The position numbers were made by a program, and so were the translations under genes. Shown piece by piece: positions 28,331 through 43,160 of a stretch of DNA of 64,000 bases. The notes under the pieces are model-generated. The model had not been told where the DNA came from and did not search any database. It saw nothing but the letters and a program-made list of their open reading frames with translations. The DNA is from Latrodectus hesperus (lineage: Eukaryota > Arthropoda > Arachnida > Araneae > Theridiidae): the NCBI GenBank assembly GCA_037975125.1, contig CM075857.1, positions 66,977,899 through 67,041,898 of the forward strand, read 5' to 3'. Position 1 is the stretch's first letter. Each line of letters begins with the position of its first letter.

Positions 28331-30434
28331 TTATTTTGTTTATTTTTAATATCGCCGTGTTATCACCTGTTGTAGTTTAATTTCAGTTTGAAAGAAATGC
28401 AATTTCGAGAAATTATTAGTATTTGAGGAAATTTAAAAGTGTGCATTGGTGTTTGAAGAGTGGAGGGATGGAGTTGGCCGATTGTATGTGGAAATAAAAA
28501 CTGCATGGGAAGAAAAATCAAATCGGGTCTTTATTGGTACATTCTTGATGTAACTAAAACATTTCCCAAGGAAATATGAGTAATAACCCCGTTTGCGAAA
28601 ACTGACGTTGCTTATGAATGCACACTGTAATCAAAAAAATTTTAATGTTCCGACTTAAATTGTTCAATTCCAGTTATAATTTATGCTTCTAAAAATAAAA
28701 TATTATACAGTCAATCAACTGAGGATTACAAAAATTTGTAAATTGTTATGGTTTTTTTTATGCTTTGATTTTTCTCTGATATTACAGCTATTGAATATAG
28801 AAAAAAAAATTATCCCTTCTATTATGAGAATAAGACGATGCGGGACATTTGTTTAGAATATTTTTTTCAAAACTTCTTAAAATCTGCTCTATAATTATAA
28901 AATTTTTAAGGGAATGAAAGCAGCAGTGTTTAATAGAATTATTTAGTCAAAATAAAATGATTTTGATCAATCAGGCTTGTATAAATATGTCATAACTTCT
29001 TACTTTCTGAGTGAGGTATAAGAAATAATGTTCGATTGAAAGGAATTTGGTATGAACTCAGACTAAATAAAATGATTGAAAAAAATTATGAAGAGAAAAG
29101 GAGCTCCAAACAAGAGGTCTGTGGAACCAGTTGACACTATCTTGAAATAGAATACTGGTATTAATTTGAATCGTATATTTTTTGAACAATTTTTAAGAAA
29201 CTGATCTTTCATCTGAACTTTTCGTTTAATGGAAATAAACTAGAATAAATATTGGTTCATATAATTGCAATAGATTCATATAATTGAGTGCTGCCTTTTT
29301 ATGTCAAAGAAATTAACATCAAACTATTTCATATGCACAACAATTAATTTAAAATAGAATTAATTTATTTAACATAATGAGTGTGTATATTGCATTATAT
29401 AGACATATCAGCTTAAAAATGTACAATAGTTATCTACAGTTTTATAAAAGAAATAACTATTCTTTTTCAATTTTATTCGTAAATTTCAACACCCCTTTTC
29501 TTGGTCAAACGATACTATACAGATATACTTCGGTTTAGTTTTGTAATGGACGTTTTTAATTTAATATTCATTTTTGAAACATAAATTGTGTTATTTAAAT
29601 TTAAAGTATTTTGCAACATCATTTTGATTGCTAATTTTTAATTGCTCTATTATTAAACTGGTTAGTATATTTATTAATTTTCTTCTAGATATAATTTAGT
29701 TGTTATAACTTAATATTTGCACATTCAAAAAGGCTTCAAAGAAAAGATTTTTATTTATTATTTTTCACGATAGTCTTTATATCGTTTGAATAAACACTTG
29801 TTATAACATTCATTTATTTGAAATTGAATTTTTGATTCATTAATTTTTTCTAGCTTTTAAGTGTTGTGTAACATAAACGTGTACTACACACACAATTCTT
29901 GTTAACAGAAAAATCATTTAGTTATACAAATATTTATAGTTTAATATTCTGCTTGAAATGTGTTTTATCATTTTTACTCTAACGTTTATTTTTTAATCTT
30001 CTTTACTCTTACATATTTTGATTCGCACTTTCATGTAAACAATATATTTGTGTCAGACTTAAATATATTTTATGTTACTCTACAAATTTTTATAACCATC
30101 TCGTTGCATATTTGAACTCTATATAAATAAAGACTTTTGAACTATACTACTCTTTAAGATTTGTATACATATATTCAATATATGCTTGCTTGTTTTCCAA
30201 AATAATTTGTTTGCAATAAATAGATTATTCAATATATTTACATATTATTAAAATCTCTAGTATTTTCAAACGTTTATTTTTTATTTTCCATCCACTTTAA
30301 TCTATTAGTTATAATTTTATGTTTGTATGTTTTATAATATATATATCTTGTTGTTATGTTTAAAGTATACCTGTTTTTAAATGTTTTTAATTCTAAGAAA
30401 GTTGGCTAAGCTCTTGAAATTTATTTTCGTAGTT

Positions 30435-30438
<4 letters not shown>
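28331..30438. other. AT-rich DNA, nothing recognised
   Basis: No gene, RNA or clear repeat was seen. Confidence 0.45.

Positions 30439-30506
<68 letters not shown>
30439..30506. repeat. (TA)n microsatellite
   Basis: This is a pure AT dinucleotide run of about 68 bp. Confidence 0.97.
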
Positions 30507-30509
<3 letters not shown>

Positions 30510-33500
30510 GTATTTATATTTCTCTATGCTAAGATGTTTTAAACTTTATGCTAATTAGATAGTTAAGTGTCGGCATCATTAAAAATATTTTCTTTTTATT
30601 CTTGCTTTTAATTCCATATATATTAGACCCAAAATTGTTTTAATTTATGTAAATACTTATTCGCTCTTGTTATAATATATTTTAACGTTTATTATTTAAT
30701 ACTTGTCTCACGCTTGATTACCATGTTCATTTTTTAAAAATGTTATTTTCTGAAATTATCATGCGTTTTAGGACATTTGTTATGCGAAATATTGCTTGTT
30801 GCTTGATTCAATGAGATTTGGAACATGTCTTTAGAATGAATATTCCTAAAATAGTCTTAACCACCCCTTTAATATTCATGTGTTATAAAATAATGTATAT
30901 ATATATATATTTACATAGCTTGAATAATTTCAATATCATTCAAAAAATTAGCATGAAGTGGTAAGTGATTGCAATGATTGAAGTGTGATATATGTAAAAA
31001 AGGAAAGAAAAGAAAAATAATACAGTTTTAGTGTGCGTACGTAGAGGTAGAGGCGAAGAGGTCAAACTGCACTCTGTTTATCTGCAGTGTTATCGGGGTG
31101 GATGAGAGAGTGATGAAAGAGAGAAGGAAAACAGATGATATACTCTTTTATACCGGGCGGTGTGTGTGTCTACATTGTTTCCATATCCTTCTTTTAAAAC
31201 ATTCTTTCGAATCCCCACTTAACAGTGATGGTCAACAGGTTCCCGTCTTCCGTTGTGTGCTCGGAAATTTTACAGGATTTAGAAATTGTATCCTAGAGGG
31301 TTTTTTTTTTTTCTGAGAATGCTAGTTTTGAATCTTTCACTGGCTATGCAATCAACGAACTTATTTTTGTATTGCAAAGATTTCGTTCTTGATACAAATG
31401 AATGTTTGTTTTTAAGATTTCCACCTTTTTTTCACATTAACAATGAATTAAACTTGACAATATCACAGCATTTCATTTATTATATATAGTTAAAGAAGTT
31501 TAAATTAAAATATTGGCTGTTCGAATACGCGTCTAAAAGTGCTGTAATTTTTATGAAAATGAGCTTCGTAAGCAATTTCAAATGTATCCAGAAGTCCCGT
31601 TTTCTCGCATTTCTGAACAATATCCATAAATGGTACTACGGCTTTGATAATATGTTTACAATTAACCTTTTTAAATTGCTGATAACATGATTTCCATGAT
31701 TTCAAATATTGGAATTGTTAATACTAAAACGCCATTACAAAAAGTTACGTCCGTGAAAATGCAGTAATATTGTCAATAAAGGAAATTCTGGTGGTTTTCT
31801 TGAAATTGGTTTTTCAGATCTTAAAATGAGCGTGTATACTGTAAATGTAATGTACGATGATCATAATTCAGGTTAGCGGTTTCTGAATCATATTAATTTT
31901 TGCCATGAATTGTAGTACACCCACAAGTGGCAATGAGAGGATTTTATCTAATATATTTTTGGAAAAATTATTATATTGATAAAATAAAAGATGTATTCAT
32001 ATAAAATAAGATGTTTCTCTCACAATAGACAACAAAAGTTCTTTTTTACACTTTTTTAAAATTTAAGAATAATTTTAATTAAATATAAGTGCTTTAAAGT
32101 GTTAATGTTCGTATTCTTGATGTAAAATTATATTGGGGTTTCCTAAATAAAAAGTATTTTGCTTTTGAAACCGCAATAATTACTACTTAAATATTATAAA
32201 ATATACAATATCACTTTATTATAATTGATAAATTTAAGAGGTCCATCTCCGAATATCCGAAAATTGAATAATGCTAATCCTATTAAAAAAATTTTTTTAA
32301 ATATCAAGGTGTGAAAATTTTATTTGATTATTGTAACTTCTTTTGATTGCCGCTCGAGTAATCATATCTTTAATATATATCCCTATTAAAATCTCTTCTA
32401 TATCACTATTAGATAAAAAGATGTAAATAAGAAATGTAGAAATAAGGTTTGATTTTTTTATTGTGTTAAACATTTAACTATCACTGAATTACATAATTCA
32501 ATAATTTGCTGTTTGAATCTAAATTCAAAATTATCTAAACTTATACTTCAGGCGAAAACTTTCGTAACGAGGTAGACTGGGTGACCTGCAAACACAAAAG
32601 TCCAATTTTCAAATACAACTAGTTTCGACATAAAAAGGAAAAAACGACTAACCCGTTAGCACGCTGGTCACCATTCAAATCGCAAGCGGAAGGTAGTATT
32701 GTCAGTGTGGGAAATATTTACTTTAGTACATATTTATATCATTTACATTTGCAGAAGTAACTTATCGCTTGATTTTTTGCTTAATTCTATAATGAGATTG
32801 ATCTTTAATAAATCTATAATTAGTTCATCGAGAAGATAGAAGTCGGAATTTGGCGTTAAATATATCTTACTCAACTGCATTATGCTATGTGAAATGTAAC
32901 GAGTTCAAATCAAGAATTATTTTAATTTAATATGATTTTCTATTTTGTTTCATTATTGCATATGCAATATTAATGTTTTCTTTGATGTGGAATTAATTTT
33001 TGACTTAAAAATTATTCTAAATGTCTTAATACTAGATAGCATATTATTGTATAAAAGCATGAAAAAATTGTGTATAATATCAAAAGAATTAAAATATTTT
33101 ACATTTCCTGTATCAAATTGAAACTAATTTTATGAAAATATTCGGATAAATTTTGTTGTCATCCGAAATATTTTATAACAATGTTCAGTTTGTTATTGTG
33201 CGTATCGCGTCTTCATATCTTTAAATTTACAGTCAATAGTAAGACATATTCTTTTAGTGAATATTAGAATACATACCGTTCTTTAAAAAAAAATTAATGG
33301 ATACAAAAATTACTTATTTAGTCCAATTTTTTGCATTAAAGTTTTAAAATTAAAAATTACAACTAAACAATTTTAATTTTTTTTACACCACGATAATTAT
33401 TATATGTTCAGGTAGTTCTTGAAATAATGTTTTGTATTCATTAAAATTTATTTCTTATCAATTTTCGCCATTTTAACAATTGCGTACATAAATTTTCACA

Positions 33501-35585
33501 CTTCTGCTAACATTTCTACTTTTATGTGAATTTATTTTCTAATGACAGTTAATATTTCAAGGAATAGTTTAACATACTTCATTTCAAAAAATAACACAAA
33601 AATTATGTTGTAGGATTGTAAAATTTTATATCCATATTTTATTTTATTTCTAAATATGTATGACTACGTTTTAATTAGCAGTTTAAGTGTTTTTTCTTAA
33701 ATTTATTTCCTTATTACAGTACTATTATTTATTTCAACTATTTTTTTATTAAGTTTAAGCAGTTAAATTTCAATTTTTCATTTAAATTTAACTTCTTAAA
33801 CATATGAAATACTTTCTTTATGTGTTGTTTTATTTTTAAACATAATTCCTTCGTAAAAGTGCAAAGTCACTTACGAAATACTTTTACATAATCTTTTTCT
33901 ATTTTTTACGAAAAAAAGAAGGGGTTATCACCCTGTCTTATCTCGGATCTATATAACATGTTTATTTCTGATGTCCTTGTTTCTTTTTAGCGAATGAATT
34001 AGTTTTATTTCACATGACGACTTCTTACTTTATCTTCAATTGTTACCAGACATAAAGATAGATTCACCTGGTCATCATTGATGTAAATGTTGTCTTAATT
34101 GTCTGAGCAAATATCTCAAAACTGTCTTCATCTGAACTTTGAAAAGATTTTAATATTGTATCAGTGTAATTATCCTTTTGAATGATAATTCGTTAGAATA
34201 GTTTACTTGATATTCGAGCAAACGAAAATGAAGTCAATACTCTACAAACAAGTGTTAGAATGTTACTCAATAACCGAAATACATGCAAACGATTTTGTAA
34301 AAAGTGGATTTAATTAAACATCTAAACACAATAATTTTAGAATAAAGTCGACATTTTCGTAATGAAATACTGAAATACAATATAAATGAAACGTTTTTAA
34401 GTGTATTTACATTTTTATTAACTGTTTTAATATGTCTGCAATATCGGAAGTTATCAAAAAAGTTTTTAATTAAATAAACTAACTTAAATGTATATCAAGA
34501 AAATATAGTTGGATGAGAAACCCGAATTTGTGTTTTGCTTTTCTGAAATGTCTGATTTAAAAATGTATTGTCTGAGGAGATCATTTGCCGGTCTGAATTG
34601 GAGGCTTGTTTACTTTCTTTTTTTTTAGATGGAAGAACACATTCTTACGAATTATTCTCCCTATTTTATTTGAAATTCTTTTTGCGAACTTGAAGCAATT
34701 TAGGCCATCACTTTTTAAGTTAAATAAATTGTCTGTAAAAAAAATTCCTTAATACCAATTACTTTAAATTTGCTTAACCGTTTCCTTATCTTTCGTGGGT
34801 TTTTTTTTTTTTTTTTTTAAATAATTTTTTATGGATAAATCAATTCTCTTTTCCTTTCCTTTAACCTAAAATTTAAAATATTTACAAAACAATTGCCCTT
34901 TAAAATCTTCAATGAAATAATTCCTTCAGCTTCTCTTTTTTGGCATTTTTAAATTTATTGTTTATGATTGTAGACATATTGAATCGATAGGTATCATGCT
35001 AACTAATCGTTTATTATCTAATGTCTCGCAATTTATAAATGTCGAGCAAATTTTTAATCAGATCACTGACACAATTGAAGCAAAATGGAAGTAATCCTTA
35101 CATAATTTTCCACACGATCAAAATATTGTAGTTCACATTTGGAACAATGGGAGCTTTTCTATTACCATTAAATTTTGTAATGAAATTTATTTTGTGGATC
35201 ATGCATAGTTATAGTTTGAAATAAATACTCCATTTTTATGCAGCCTTCTAGCCTTACATAGTGACTTTTCTTAATATTGAATTCAAAACAACATATGCCT
35301 TTCAATTTTTTATGGAAGGAATGTCATAATAAAACAAATGAGATGTAATACGTTGCCACTTCGTAAAAGAATACTTATGTTTCACTCAATTGATCAATGC
35401 TTGCAGATTTAAAATATTTGAATTTGTATCACTTGAGCAAAACACTGGAAACGTTGTCGCAAACGCTGTCTTCCGTTAATCACGCTAATTAAGCAGAATC
35501 GTAATTAATTCTTAATTCGAAGAGAAAACATTGAAGGGATTAACGGTTTTGAAGGCATTGATTAATTCATTGTTTGTGGAATGAC
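30507..35585. other. AT-rich DNA, weak islands only
   Basis: Slightly GC-raised parts occur at 31030-31280 and 32560-32710. A T19 tract lies at 34800-34818. Strong polypyrimidine-AG words end near 33991 and 34629, but no donor or conserved frame follows. No gene is supported. Confidence 0.4.
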
Positions 35586-35589
35586 TGTC

Positions 35590-35870
35590 TTAATAAGTGC
35601 ATTTCGTCCACGTGACATATTTCTCGAGAGCTGAATGGACAAGAGTCAAGGAACCTGTGACGACGTCTCTTTTCTTTTCCCCGAAACAGTTAAGATATAA
35701 TCGCTTGTTGTGGAGTGGGCTCAGCAGTGAAAGCAATGACATTCTGTGCTCTGAAGCTCGCGATCCGGGACCGGACATAGGGAACTACGTTTTATCTCTG
35801 GAAAGTAAATAATCGGGAACAACTTCCTGCAGGCTGAGTTGTTCTGGGAATTATTACAACCTTCCTCAGA
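35590..35870. other. GC-raised island, function unknown
   Basis: The island is less AT-rich than its surroundings, with 62- and 71-codon frames on opposite strands that match no known family. Possibly a conserved regulatory element. Confidence 0.3.
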
Positions 35871-36154
35871 TAATGGAATAATGTTCCTCCCTGATTAGTT
35901 TTTCTTTTTTTTTAATTACGCAAGAAATAATATTCTTTGGTGATAAAAATTATTGATTAGTTTTGTTATCTTCTTGTCGAAACATTCAGTATTATAGTCA
36001 CGTTTTGATACTTTTAACTGAGAAATGTGCGAGGATAAATTTTAAGATTTCTTGAATCGAAATCTTGAAAGATCTTCATATTTCTTGGAGTTTTACTTGC
36101 CTAAAAGATTTTTTTTTTATCGAATTAGAATAATCTTATATCATTATCCTGCAG

Positions 36155-36194
36155 AAAAGCAGCATCATTATCTTTATGAAGTGATGCTGCTTTT
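36155..36194. repeat. Hairpin, 13-bp perfect stem
   Basis: AAAAGCAGCATCA (36155-36167) is exactly complementary to 36182-36194, with a 14-nt loop. Confidence 0.88.
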
Positions 36195-36214
36195 TCCAAA
36201 TATATATTTCCAGT

Positions 36215-36259
36215 ATAGTATTCCGTATATATATTTAAATAGTGTATATGGAATACTAT
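36215..36259. repeat. Hairpin, 15-bp stem with one G-T pair
   Basis: The arms 36215-36229 and 36245-36259 pair, including atagtattcc with ggaatactat. The stem lies 20 bp after another hairpin. Confidence 0.8.
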
Positions 36260-37358
36260 TTAAACGTGTATCCCATATATCCAGGCTCTCTCAAGAATTT
36301 CAAGAAAAATGAATGAAATTGTCAACTTTTCTTAGTAGACTTTGATTATATAATTATTTTAAAATATATGTAAGGTATTTTTAATGTTATAGAAAATATA
36401 AAAAATAATATCTCCTATGAAAGAAACATGGTAAATGAGGAATAATAAATCTTTTTATAACTAACAATAAAAAATGCTTTTCGAAAAACTTCAGATTACA
36501 CAAATAAATAATTTTTTTCACCAAATGTATCGAAAAATTAAACTTTCTTCAAAATCTTTGTAGCCGTTTACTGTTTCTTTCTTGTTATTTTTTAATTTGG
36601 ATTATTTAAACCAAATGAAAACGAAATACAAGCTGATATAAGCTTGTGTTGTGAAATATGCAATGTACAGATCAAGAAATTGAAATAACTAATTTTGTTT
36701 GTACAGAAAGAATCAAACAAGTGGTTGTTCACAGTTAATTCACTGTATTTGTTAATAATTAGCTGGTTAATGCTTAGCATGATCTAGTGTTAAGAATACA
36801 AAACTGGAGGAGGGTCCTAGAAACCGATTACTGTTGAACAACGAGAAATAAATGGACGCCTATTGGGATAGGCGCTTGAAAGCTTTCCAGGTTTCCTCCT
36901 TTGTGAATACAATCCACTAGCTAACAAAAATCCCCAAAGAAGTCTAAACGAGAAGATTCAATGAACCTTTAAAATAACTTCCAGATGTTTGACTATCCAC
37001 TATGCGGCTTCAAAATAGCTGATTAAACTAATTATAGGAGAAACAAATGTCCCAATTTTCTTAAAAGCATCCCTTAAAGAACATTTGTATTATTGTTTTA
37101 AAAAAGATGTGGAATTTAATCACGCACTTTTCATTATTATTTTAAAACATAAATTAAAATTAGCTTCTGTAAAACAAGATTCAATTAGAAATATTCTAAC
37201 GCTGAAAAAAATTAAATAGTATATAGAATATAGTTTAGAATTTTTAAAGAAAACATTCCAATATGTTGATGTGATTTGAACAATGTCATCAAATATAAAT
37301 TAGGTATAAAAACATTTTTGGTAAAATAATTGGTTTCAAAATCAGAACTTTAAAAAAA
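36260..37358. other. AT-rich DNA, nothing recognised
   Basis: Only short chance frames were seen. Confidence 0.45.
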
Positions 37359-37372
37359 AAATCTATTAATGC
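37359..37372. repeat. Target-site duplication, left of SINE
   Basis: This is a 14-bp direct repeat identical to 37654-37667. Its last two bases may also belong to the SINE 5' end. Confidence 0.92.
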
Positions 37373-37653
37373 CGACCAACTTGTCTAGTGGTCAGCGTGC
37401 CTGACTACGGATAAGGAGGTCCTGGGTTCGAATCCCGGTTCGGGCATGGATGTCCTTTCTCTCTCTATCTATCCTGTCTTTGTCCTTTCCTTGTATGAAT
37501 GAGGTGTGAATGGTTGCCTACCCTATAAACGGGTCCCTATGGCATGTGTGTACTGAGGAAGTCGGACTCCACACCAAAATATGGTTCAGTTGGAAAAGTG
37601 GAGCAGCGCACCCCATGTTGCCAGCCTAGCTGGCACACGACAATGAATGAATG
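37371..37653 (+). mobile_element. Complete tRNA-derived SINE (tRNA-Arg(ACG)-like head)
   Basis: Seen: the element is flanked by a perfect 14-bp direct repeat, aaatctattaatgc, at 37359-37372 and 37654-37667. The head (37371-37446) has an A-box region (tagtggtcagcg), an anticodon loop ctacgga giving ACG at 37407-37409, a B-box GGTTCGAATCC at 37425-37435 and a well-paired T stem (CTGGG/CCCGG). The anticodon-arm sequence closely resembles tRNA-Arg(ACG), but the acceptor stem pairs only partly, so this is a SINE rather than a tRNA gene. The body of about 200 bp recurs at 50291-50420. The tail is a short (AATG)n. Known: such elements are transcribed by RNA polymerase III and mobilised by a partner LINE. 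The partner is unknown. Confidence 0.93.
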
Positions 37654-37667
37654 AAATCTATTAATGC
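37654..37667. repeat. Target-site duplication, right of SINE
   Basis: This 14-bp copy of 37359-37372 directly follows the (AATG)n tail. Confidence 0.92.
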
Positions 37668-37673
37668 TACATA

Positions 37674-39120
<1,447 letters not shown>

Positions 39121-39208
39121 CATTCATGAAAAAAAAATGGCGGCCGAAATTTAATTTCTCTGAAAAAATCGTCGGATACATTATTTATTCCGGCTTCCTC
39201 TCTTCCAG

Positions 39209-39385
39209 GAACAACCACATACTCTCCGTTTGATCAGAAGCTGTCCAATTTATCCTCACCTTGACTGCAACCGGCATCTGTTCAAACAGAACAGAATATG
39301 TCGGGTGATTCACCTTCACCAAGTTCATTGGAATAGAGAAACATTCAATCCCGCTATCAATTCTCTTATTCCAATTTTTCCTTGA
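39209..39385 (+). other. Candidate terminal exon (low confidence)
   Basis: A strong pyrimidine-rich acceptor (ggcttcctctcttccag) ends at 39208. One frame then stays open for 58 codons to a TGA at 39383-39385. AAATGGCGGC, a YY1/Pho-like word, lies upstream at 39135-39144. The translated frame matches no family I recognise, and its length is within chance for this GC level. It may instead be a conserved regulatory block. Confidence 0.18.
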
Positions 39386-40410
39386 TCGAATTTATTTTCC
39401 TCATTTCGAATAAACTGATGAAAACATGTACATCGGAATCTCGGTGCACTGGCGTCACGTGGGACTGTGAAGTACGTGAAATCTTGTCATTCAGGCAGTC
39501 ACAAAAGTAGCTGCGTAAAAATGTCTGGTGGTGCACAATTTCTTCGTCATAAAAAGAAAGATATACTAAATTTTGCATGTTTGTTATATCTGCTTATGTT
39601 TCTTTAGTCAAAGTCATTATTTTAGTATATTCAGTAAATAATCCGTTTCTTCCATTTTCTGGTGTAAAATTTCATTTCAAAAGAGTGTTTTATACTTTTT
39701 TTCAATTAAAACATCGGATTTTAACTATTACTCATAAGGTACTTTAGTAATTATAATGTGGAAGGTTTAGATCGTAAAATCTTATAATAGTGTTACTTTT
39801 CAAAAATATATTCTGGCTAAAAATGTTACGCACGTTTCTTTGCACATTGTCGTCGCTTTAATGATGTGAATTATTCAATAAAACGACAAGAAAAATCAAG
39901 AAAAATATTTTTGGCACGATCTAAAGAAGCGCACAGCCAGTAAATATCCATATGTTATTTGGAACTAGATCTGTGGATTTGAAAGAAGAACTTATCTCGA
40001 TACCCCATGCCAGCAAACATTTTTTGGAAAATATGCATTACTCATAATTATATGCTCGAATCTCCTGTTGGAACATCAAAACTCGATACCTTTATTTACT
40101 TCTATTTTGTCCATAATCATATGTAGCTAGATTAAGAATTTATTAATTATTAATGAGTAAAAAAATTCTGCTGCTTATGAATTAAATTTTAAAAAATTAA
40201 GAGAAAATTTGGTTAGGAAATTTGATTGTATGATCATGTGGTCAGAAGTTAGATTCTATGAGTAGGTCATACATCCACATCTGTGGTTATTTTGCAAATT
40301 AGCGTTTGAAAATACATTTCGAAAATAAAAGATGAATCTAATGTCATAACACAAGCCATCATTTTAGTTGCTCAAAAGTTAAGGACCCAATATTTTCATG
40401 TTTCCATTTT
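39386..40410. other. AT-rich DNA, nothing recognised
   Basis: No gene or repeat is supported. Confidence 0.4.
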
Positions 40411-43160
40411 TGTGCACGCTTGTGTTCTAGAAAGTTACTTTGATAACATTTCGCAAAAAAGTTCTTTAAAAAATTATATTTCCTCACCCTTCAACCAACG
40501 CAGATATCAATGCATCATCTGGAGTCAACCACTCATTTTGTGCTTTCCCATCTTTTTTTTAGCAGTCCCACCGCCGACATGCCCCATTTCTTTGCTCCTC
40601 CATCCCGCTGTCTTTTATTATTGTCTATTTTTTTTCCAGTTCTCATTTTCTGTTAGAATTCTGTATGGATCACCACTTTTTTTTCGCTTTTGGGATCGTC
40701 TTGTTCTTTCCAACAAACCTTCCTCCTCCCTGCTGTCCTGGTAATCTACTAGAATGATGAATGGGACGTTAGTTCGCGGTTGAGTGAGGACCATATTGGC
40801 CGAGTGGCTTTTCAACTAGCTGTTTTAGTGACCATCTCTTTAGCTTAAGCCAGAACACATGGATGCATATTTAAGTTTTGTTTCGTTTCCTTCTTTGTTA
40901 GAATTTCAAGTGTAACAAATTGTTCAACACTTAGATGGTAGTACTAAAAAGTGTAAATCATTATACTTCGTTCTTTTGAAAAGAATTCATATATTTTTTT
41001 CTCTACGAACAAATCCAATGCATGGTTTATAGCGTCTATTATAATAGATTATAATAAACGTTATAAGTAATTTCACAACTTAATTTAAAGACCTGAAAAT
41101 ATAAAAAAATTTAAATTATTAATTTCTATAAATTTTCGACTATTAAATGAAGGAGCTTGTTAACTAGTCATGGCATGATATTGTGGAATTGAAAGTTTGC
41201 AAGGGTGTTAATTCAATAATATATTACCTATTTTTCGACTAAGATTCAAAATTACCTAGAGTTGGCTGAAACTCATTTCGAGCCAGCAAAAGCAAAAAGC
41301 CGACAGGAAGCACTGTGAATAAAAAAAATTAAAAAGAAATCATTAAAAGTTAACAAGCCAGTTATATAAGACTTTTATTCATGAAAACGAAGGCAGAATT
41401 TTATTCGTAAATCAAATCCTTTCCAACTTATCTTTCGCGGGAACGCTTACTGCCAAAACATTTCACAGCGTCGCACGAGTCACACATAATCAATTACTTT
41501 ATTTCTCAAGAACATCTCCAAGTTGAATGATCTGCGTTCCCTGATTTCGGAAAAAAAATTATGCTGATGAAGCAAAGAAAGAGTGGTATTGCGATCTGAA
41601 GGTACAATGGAAGATTTTCTGGAACATTATCCGCAGGTTTCCTAACCTTGTTGCGAAAGTCGCTTGGCTTTGGAACACATTCGGCACTTCTTCTGGGGTC
41701 TAATTAAAAATTTCCAAGAGATAATGGGGATTGTTGCATCATCATCATCTACATCCTGAATTGGCAATGGCCGACACGCTGCGAAATGAACTGAGAAAGG
41801 CCATCAAAAAGAGTAGTTCTGTCGGTTTTGCAGATCTTTTATGTGTTCCTCCCCCCCCCTACTGGGATAGTACATAGGAAATGAGTAGAATAGGCATATC
41901 CATACCACATAGATTGGAGAATGTCTCGTTGGGTATATGTTCACCTGCTGCGACATTTCGTTGAAATTGGTACAGAGCTAATGCAAGTGCTTTCACAAGA
42001 CTCTTTCATAAATCTTTGTCTTACCTCGTCAATAATTGAACTGTATGTAATGATGTGACTTATGAACAATGTGGCACTCGGTTCTTAGTTAAGTTCTTTG
42101 TTTGCATTTCTTCTGTGCACGCAGATAAACTTTTAAAAGTTATCGGTTATCTGTTTATAATGTCATTGTTCTGGTTGATTGATTCATTGGTACCCGACAA
42201 TTTGAAACTGGAAAAAACATCAATATGCTTGTCACAAATTCATTTCAACTTCCAAATTAAAAGCTCATATGTAATGTTTATTTCCGAAAGAATTATCCAG
42301 GTCAAAATGATTTTAATGATGAATTTGCAATTATCTACTCTACTTACTCTGAGAGTAGCTCCATAATGCCTTTAAAACTTTATTTTAAATAGCATACATA
42401 AGAAATTATCTGATAAAATTCTTAAATGTAGACAAAATATAAAAAGTAATCACCTTCCTAAAATAAAACTTAATATTTTTAAATTACATATATTTTATTT
42501 ACAAAACACAAAACAGTTGTTTGATTATTAATGTCGAAATTTTCTATGGATTTTTGACATAATTAAATTTTTTTTAAGGTGAACGTCTTTGGTTTTTTTT
42601 GGTACTAGCAATGATTATTAACCCAAATTATCCTATTTGTTTACCGAAAGAAATATGATTACCTCAGATGCAGAAAGTCGTGTTTTATTCGTAGCATTTA
42701 TATTCATTCCAGAAAAATCGCAAAAAAAATAATGTTTTTCTATTGAAACTGGGTTTGTAACTTGCTCCTGGCGTTATTTAACATTGTAATATCACTCATT
42801 AGCATTCAGCAGGTATTTATTAAGTGTGTTTCGATGAATGTACTTACATTAGATTACAGATCGTTAAAGGACGTACTATCTGTCTCCTGTATGTTTGACA
42901 AATTTTCAAAGACTGAGACCTTTGACAGCTGTCAAAACATTAATAGAACGGGTGTATAATTATAATTTTCGCTTTTCATTACTTACTCCGAGTCTTGTTC
43001 CTGTTGGCTTCATCAAATATCGATGTTGATTCAGGTCGAACTTGTGTTTTCAGAACTGGCAACCGCCGCGGAAATCATAGACGCTGTTAGTGGCGTAACG
43101 GCCCCATCGTCATCTTTGAACTCCGAAATAGAAAACTGAATCGTTTTCAATGGTATCTGG
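40411..43160. other. Mixed region with several GC-raised blocks, no gene recognised
   Basis: Blocks at about 40480-40860, 41390-41960 and 43020-43160 are less AT-rich than the rest. A 110-codon plus-strand frame (40412-40744) is low-complexity and pyrimidine-rich, not protein-like. A tRNA A-box-like word (tggccgagtgg, 40797-40807) has no B-box. Confidence 0.35.

Noticed and set aside
37371..37446. A functional tRNA-Arg(ACG) gene
   Set aside because: The acceptor stem pairs poorly, the sequence continues into a SINE body, and a target-site duplication encloses the whole unit.
40412..40744. 110-codon frame rich in Phe, Ser and Pro
   Set aside because: It follows from pyrimidine-rich low-complexity DNA. 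The composition is not protein-like and no motif is visible.
40797..40807. Exact tRNA A-box consensus (tggccgagtgg)
   Set aside because: No B-box or pairing stems at the right distance, so neither a tRNA nor a clear SINE head.
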